Origin: Rhizophlyctis rosea
Taxonomy: Eukaryota > Chytridiomycota > Chytridiomycetes > Rhizophlyctidales > Rhizophlyctidaceae
Length of the DNA stretch: 34,221 nucleotides
NCBI GenBank assembly: GCA_027596075.1
Contig: JADGJC010000386.1
Location: 1 to 34,221, forward strand
Direction: 5' to 3'
Position 1 is the first letter of the stretch; each line of letters opens with the position of its first letter. Below, in pieces: positions 30,272-34,221 of this stretch. The notes under the pieces were generated by a model that was given only the letters and a program-made list of their open reading frames with translations, searched no databases and was not told the origin of the DNA. The position numbers and the translations under genes are program-made.

Positions 30272-31912
30272 ATGCCCGACAAGGACAGACCAGACCCGTC
30301 GTCGCATTCTGCACCTGTCGCACCGTCCACTCCCTACCCTCATACTCCGACATCGCTGCTGCCGCCCACACAACAGTTCATGTACTTCCCCTCTCCAGCT
30401 GCGACACCACCAGCAGTACATTACCAGGCACCTTCATACTTCGTTGTTCCGCATCAGCCTCCAGTCGCGGCAGGGCATGCACCACCATTCATGCAGTATG
30501 TCGACCCAGGGCAGCATCAACAGCAGCCGCATGCCGCGTACATGGCGTCGCCGCCAATGGGCCCACAGTACATGCCTGTTGCGATGATGCCGAGCGGCGC
30601 AAACATGCACAGTATGATGGTACCGATGGGATACCAGCCAGTGATGTACCAACAAACAGCAGCGCCGACTGCTCCATATCCAATGGCTGGGTTCTCGTTC
30701 CCTACCATGCCGAACATCGCACATATGATGAGCTCACCACCAAACTCTCTAACATCTTCACCAACCATGCATCATTCGTCGTTTGATCCGGCAACAGGAA
30801 CCGTTATGCACACACACATCCCACGCTCAATATCATCACCATCTCTCGCATCCAACCTGTTCGGAACAACAATGCCTACAACTCCTCCACCATTACCATC
30901 CAAATCACGTCGCACCTCCCTCCCACCATCAACAACACCAAGTCCCGCCCAATCCCGTCGCTCCTCCTTCACAATATCAGAAGACGAGCATCACTCCATA
31001 GAACCCTCCACACCCTCCCGCTCCCCAAAATCCCTATCAACACACAAAACCTCCAAACTCCGCCGCCCCTCCAAAACCCCCCGAGACCCCTTCGTCCCGC
31101 GCCCCGCCAACTCCTTCATCCGCTACCGCAAAGACAACCACGCCCAAGTCATGTCCGAGCATCCAGCCTTGTCGAATTGCGAGTTGAGTAAGATCATTGC
31201 CAAGCAGTGGGCGGAGGAGAAGCCGGAAGTAAGGAGAGAGTATGAGGAGGCTGCTAAGAGGGGACGGGAGGAGCATAAGGAGATGTATCCGGATTATAAG
31301 TATAAGCCGAGGAAGGAGGGGGAGATTGTTAGGAGGCCGGGGAGGAGGAAGAGGGGTGGGGAGGAGGGGGGTGAGGGTGGGGAGGGAAGTTCGAAGGGGT
31401 CCAGGAGTGCATCATTATCTAACGTTGAGGCAAAGTCAACATCATCACCAGCATCGTCACCATCACGTCTCAATCCCAATCTCACCATTACTATCGCACC
31501 ACCAACACCTTCAGATACACAGAACCCGAATCCATCGCAGTCTGACACAATCACATCACCAGCACCCGCATCCGCACCAGCATCTACATCAACTTCCACC
31601 GCCACGACATTAAGCCACTTCCCCCTCCCTGCGCCGTATGTCCCTATCACCCAACCGCCCTTTTCCGCTCCCGCGGAATGGGACTCGCTTTCCATGACAT
31701 CACCGGACACGCCGTTTGATTTCAACTTCCTTGATGAGCTCAACGCTGGGGGCAGTTCGAGCATGTGCCCCACTGCAGGGTTTACGCTTGATCTCAACGT
31801 CGGCGCGGGCGGCGTCACGCCTGGCGGGTTGTTTGCGGCGGAGAGTGGGGACGTAGACGCGGAGGGGGAGGTAGATTTGGATGATAGTATGGAGAATACT
31901 GGAGGTCCTTGA
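30272..31912 (+). CDS. HMG-box transcription factor (MATA/SOX-like HMG)
   Basis: Single uninterrupted ATG frame of 546 residues. Residues 1-270 are low-complexity (Pro, Gln, Met, Ser, Thr-rich), typical of activation or disordered regions. A sequence-specific HMG box follows at about 274-345: R-P-A-N-S-F-I-R-Y-R-K-D-N-H, then N-C-E-L-S-K-I-I-A-K-Q-W, Y-P-D-Y-K-Y-K-P-R-K. Directly after is a basic/Gly-rich patch (R-R-P-G-R-R-K-R) likely to be the nuclear localisation signal. A Ser/Thr/Pro-rich tail ends acidic. The box type is that of fungal MAT HMG and SOX-like single-box factors, which bind and bend AACAAT-like DNA. Whether it is a mating-type regulator cannot be read here: no RNA helicase or triose-phosphate transporter neighbours, as at Mucoromycota sex loci, are present. 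Codons switch from C-ending before about 31140 to G-ending after 31180. Confidence 0.9.
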   Translation: MPDKDRPDPSSHSAPVAPSTPYPHTPTSLLPPTQQFMYFPSPAATPPAVHYQAPSYFVVPHQPPVAAGHAPPFMQYVDPGQHQQQPHAAYMASPPMGPQYMPVAMMPSGANMHSMMVPMGYQPVMYQQTAAPTAPYPMAGFSFPTMPNIAHMMSSPPNSLTSSPTMHHSSFDPATGTVMHTHIPRSISSPSLASNLFGTTMPTTPPPLPSKSRRTSLPPSTTPSPAQSRRSSFTISEDEHHSIEPSTPSRSPKSLSTHKTSKLRRPSKTPRDPFVPRPANSFIRYRKDNHAQVMSEHPALSNCELSKIIAKQWAEEKPEVRREYEEAAKRGREEHKEMYPDYKYKPRKEGEIVRRPGRRKRGGEEGGEGGEGSSKGSRSASLSNVEAKSTSSPASSPSRLNPNLTITIAPPTPSDTQNPNPSQSDTITSPAPASAPASTSTSTATTLSHFPLPAPYVPITQPPFSAPAEWDSLSMTSPDTPFDFNFLDELNAGGSSSMCPTAGFTLDLNVGAGGVTPGGLFAAESGDVDAEGEVDLDDSMENTGGP

Positions 31913-32846
31913 ATCTTACAACCGCAAGCGTGTTCACTCTACGGTATCTTTGGCTCATGAACAAAAGCCGATATAAACGCTGGTCGGGATTTCGAATCCC
32001 TTCAGCATAATGTACAAAAAACCAACTCTTTTGCCTTTTGCTTTCATGTATTATGTGGGATGCGCATCCCGCTTTTATTGTAAGATTGTAAATAAACAAC
32101 ACTTTTCGGCGCCTAATGATTGGAGTGAGAGTTTGAGGGATTAAAGGGGCGTTATATATCACACTTCCCCCTTGTTTTCGAGGCAAACAGGTCGGCTGAT
32201 TTGCTGAAGCGTTAGAACATTTGTACGTTGGTTATCCACATGCGCAACCATCTGTTCAAGTCATTGTAATGGCCGGTCCCAAGCTCCGCGATTGAGGCAT
32301 TCGAGCTGTTCGCGACCCAACTACCTAATGCGTTTTGCGGTCTGGATGCCGCTGCGACAGCCCGTGCGACGGATTTGGGAACGAGTGTGGGAGAAGCTGT
32401 TGTGGACTTCCTTACGAACTCCTAATTCGGCTTTGATGGAGGGCAGGTATGGTCTAAACCAGTCCGTAGTTAACAGACTACGAAGGTGGCAGAGATATTT
32501 CCGACCTACCATTCGTCGTCCAGGGCAGAATTGCATCTTTGCATACATCCGTCCATTATGTGCACTTTGGGAACAGATACCCACTGGATGAATTTAACAC
32601 ATGCATATAGGATCCAGGTTGCATGAAATACACACTGCCAAGACTTCACAGCTCCGTCAACACGTGTAGGATGGAGAAAACCGTCACTTTCGACAATGTT
32701 GTTTTGAAATATCATACAATTCTGCGAAAACTAGATACAATGTTTTAACTATATATATGTATGTTATCCCTCCAGGGTATTCCCCTATACACCCTTCATC
32801 ATGCTTTCCCAACACACAACATACATAAACAACACCTCCCCCCGCA
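31913..32846. other. Intergenic between HMG-box and MFS genes
   Basis: Convergent spacer: the HMG-box 3' end on the plus strand and the MFS 3' end on the minus strand. Holds one possible gene fragment (see 32274-32425) and otherwise nothing recognised. Confidence 0.45.
32274..32425 (+). pseudogene. Possible fragment of a PAP2/vanadium-haloperoxidase-like protein
   Basis: A 50-codon open stretch without a start reads A-I-E-A-F-E-L-F-A-T-Q-L-P-N-A-F, then A-R-A-T-D-L-G-T-S-V-G-E-A-V, and ends at TAA 32423-32425. The pattern recalls the helical region with A-x2-L-G-x2-V-x2-A-V before the catalytic part of PAP2/vanadium-haloperoxidase-like proteins. The same frame then shows F-G-F-D-G-G and another stop. 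At most a dead 5' fragment; the assignment is weak. Confidence 0.22.
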
Positions 32847-34221
32847 TCACTCCCTAACAACAACCGTATCACTACTCCCAACCCGTCCCACCTCCTTACT
32901 CTTCCTCGTCACATCAACCTCCTCAACAGCAACCTCCTCATCCCCACTAGGCTTTCTCACCACATGTACGAAAACAATAGAAATGATGAGCGCAAACCCG
33001 AGAATGCCGACAGTTGTCCAGATGGCGGCGTGGTAACCCTTGAGGAGGTCAAGGCCGGTTGAGGAGGCATTGATGGAGGTGACAATTGGTGTGGTGATGG
33101 CGAGACCGAGGCCGGTTCCGAGTTGGAAGGCTGTGTTTAGGAGGCCACCGACTATTCCGGCTTGGTTGGAGGGGGCGGCGTCTGTTATGGAAAGGCGGTG
33201 GTTAGGATGGGTTTGATTTGGATGAACTGGAGATTGATGGGGCAGACAGATACTTACTGAAAGCAGCAATGACGACACTAGTGTAGACACTCGCCAACCC
33301 TGCCACACCGACGATCGCACTCACGAAGAAGACGGACCAATATTGGTCTTCGTGTTTGTAGAAGCCGAGGATGACGTTACCGATCACGCCGAGAAGGAGC
33401 CCGCCCGTCAACGCGAGTTTAATGTTGAAGTAGAAGATCAAGTTCTCAGCAAGAAGACAGACAATGATGCAAACAATTCCGATAGGAAGGAACCGAATGG
33501 CTGCCTCAGACGCACTCCATCCCCAAACTTCCTGGAAGATCAACGTAATGTAGTACGTGTAGTTGACGAAGAACCCCGTAACACACATCGCGATAACGAA
33601 CGCCGCCGCAAAGTTGGGTAGTTTCCAGATCGAGAGTGGCATGAGGGGGTCGCTGATTTTGTATTCGGCGTAGACGAAGGTGGCCGCGAGGATTAGGGAG
33701 AGAAAGAGGAGGCAGAGGATTAGGGGGTTGGACCAGCCGCGGACGTTGCCGTCAGTTAGGACAAAGACGAACATGAGGACTGCGGCGGTGGAGAGGATTG
33801 CGCCGAGGATGTCGATGCTGCCTTTAGATGGCTTCTTCTTGATCGACCCCGTCTCGCCGACTTCCTCCACTTCCTCAAGCGGAGGCGGGATGCTAAAGAA
33901 CGCCAAAACAGCCATCACACCCGCCATGATACCGGGAATATGGAAAATCCATCTCCACCCGAGACTACTTTCTGTTAGGAACCCGCCGATGATCAGGCCG
34001 AGGGAGAACCCGACGGCACCGGTGCACGCGAATAGGGACATTGCGCGATCGCGGGGACGGCCGGGAGGGAAGAGTTGGATGATAAGGGCGACGGCGTTGG
34101 GGATTGTGCATGCTGCGCCGATGCCTTGGATGCCGCGGATGATGATCATCATTGTGCTGGATGTTGAGAGGCCGGAGACTATGCTGAAGATGGCAAACCT
34201 GTGGTGTGTGTGTGTGTGTGT
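32847..34221 (-). CDS. MFS transporter, DHA2-type, 5' end outside the window
   Basis: Partial gene running off the right edge. Visible exons are 34198..33258 and 33181..32847, joined by a 76-bp intron (GTAAGT donor, ATAACAG acceptor). The intron beyond 34198 ends in an (AC)n run just before its CCACAG acceptor. The 424 visible residues start with F-A-I-F-S and R-G-I-Q-G-I-G-A-A, then have the DHA2 signature region G-A-V-G-F-S-L-G-L-I-I-G-G and G-W-R-W-I-F. About nine to ten membrane helices follow, with an S-N-Q-A-G-I-V-G-G-L-L-N-T segment late on and a charged cytosolic tail. The 14-helix family exports drugs or toxic metabolites, or moves siderophores or amino acids, by proton antiport at plasma or vacuolar membrane; the substrate cannot be told. 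Confidence 0.93.
34203..34221 (+). repeat. (GT)n microsatellite at an intron 3' end
   Basis: GGTGTGTGTGTGTGTGTGT runs to the window edge. On the minus (coding) strand it is an (AC)n tract immediately upstream of the CCACAG acceptor of the MFS gene. Its full length is not visible. Confidence 0.8.

Noticed and set aside
31985..32005. tRNA T-loop-like GGGATTTCGAATCCC
   Set aside because: The loop would be only 5 nt, and no acceptor, D or anticodon arms can be drawn around it.

Overview
This window is nuclear DNA from a fungus. The protein-coding genes carry short spliceosomal introns, mostly 64-85 bp with GTATGT-like donors and CTAAC/CTAAT-like branch sites. They include a family 1 cellulose-binding module, a MATA-type HMG box and a Rap1-type telomere protein. 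F-box-like/ankyrin proteins in tandem and a TIR-like/TPR protein fit an early-diverging, chytrid-like fungus better than an ascomycete or basidiomycete. That placement is inference. No rRNA, tRNA or CRISPR array was seen.

Layout. 600-1790 (-): secreted carbohydrate esterase 5 with Ser/Thr/Gly linkers, an ShKT-like six-cysteine domain and a CBM1. 3372-4328 (-): kelch-like protein. 4870-5422 (+): decayed multi-repeat Myb gene. 5879-6458: a 292-bp tandem duplication. 6459-9059: mostly without recognisable genes. 9060-9273 (+): 42-residue Cys-rich protein from a spliced two-exon gene. 9623-12644 (-): Rap1-like protein in six exons that also contains an SCA7 domain. 13077-16408 (+): tandem array of three F-box-like/ankyrin paralogues, all damaged. 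17123-19591 (+): secreted M13 metallopeptidase in five exons. 19868-21737 (-): multi-exon gene of unknown function. 21738-25318: gene-poor, with coding-like debris. 25319-27584 (-): TIR-like/TPR gene broken by two frameshifts. 30272-31912 (+): HMG-box transcription factor. 32847 to beyond the right edge (-): DHA2-type MFS transporter.

The genes do not form a pathway. They are a mix of secreted degradative enzymes (esterase, M13 peptidase), nuclear DNA-binding proteins (Rap1-like, HMG box, dead Myb) and fast-evolving repeat proteins (ankyrin, TPR), several of which are decaying.

The most unusual signals are three. First, synonymous codon choice changes along individual exons, from C-ending with almost no G-ending codons at the 5' side to G/T-ending with almost no C-ending codons at the 3' side, and it resets after each intron. 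It is clearest in the M13 gene. Second, the Rap1-like gene carries a SAGA-type SCA7 zinc domain in the same exon as part of its second Myb domain, and both Myb domains are interrupted by a phase-0 intron at the same structural position. Third, the esterase has a CE5-ShKT-CBM1 architecture.
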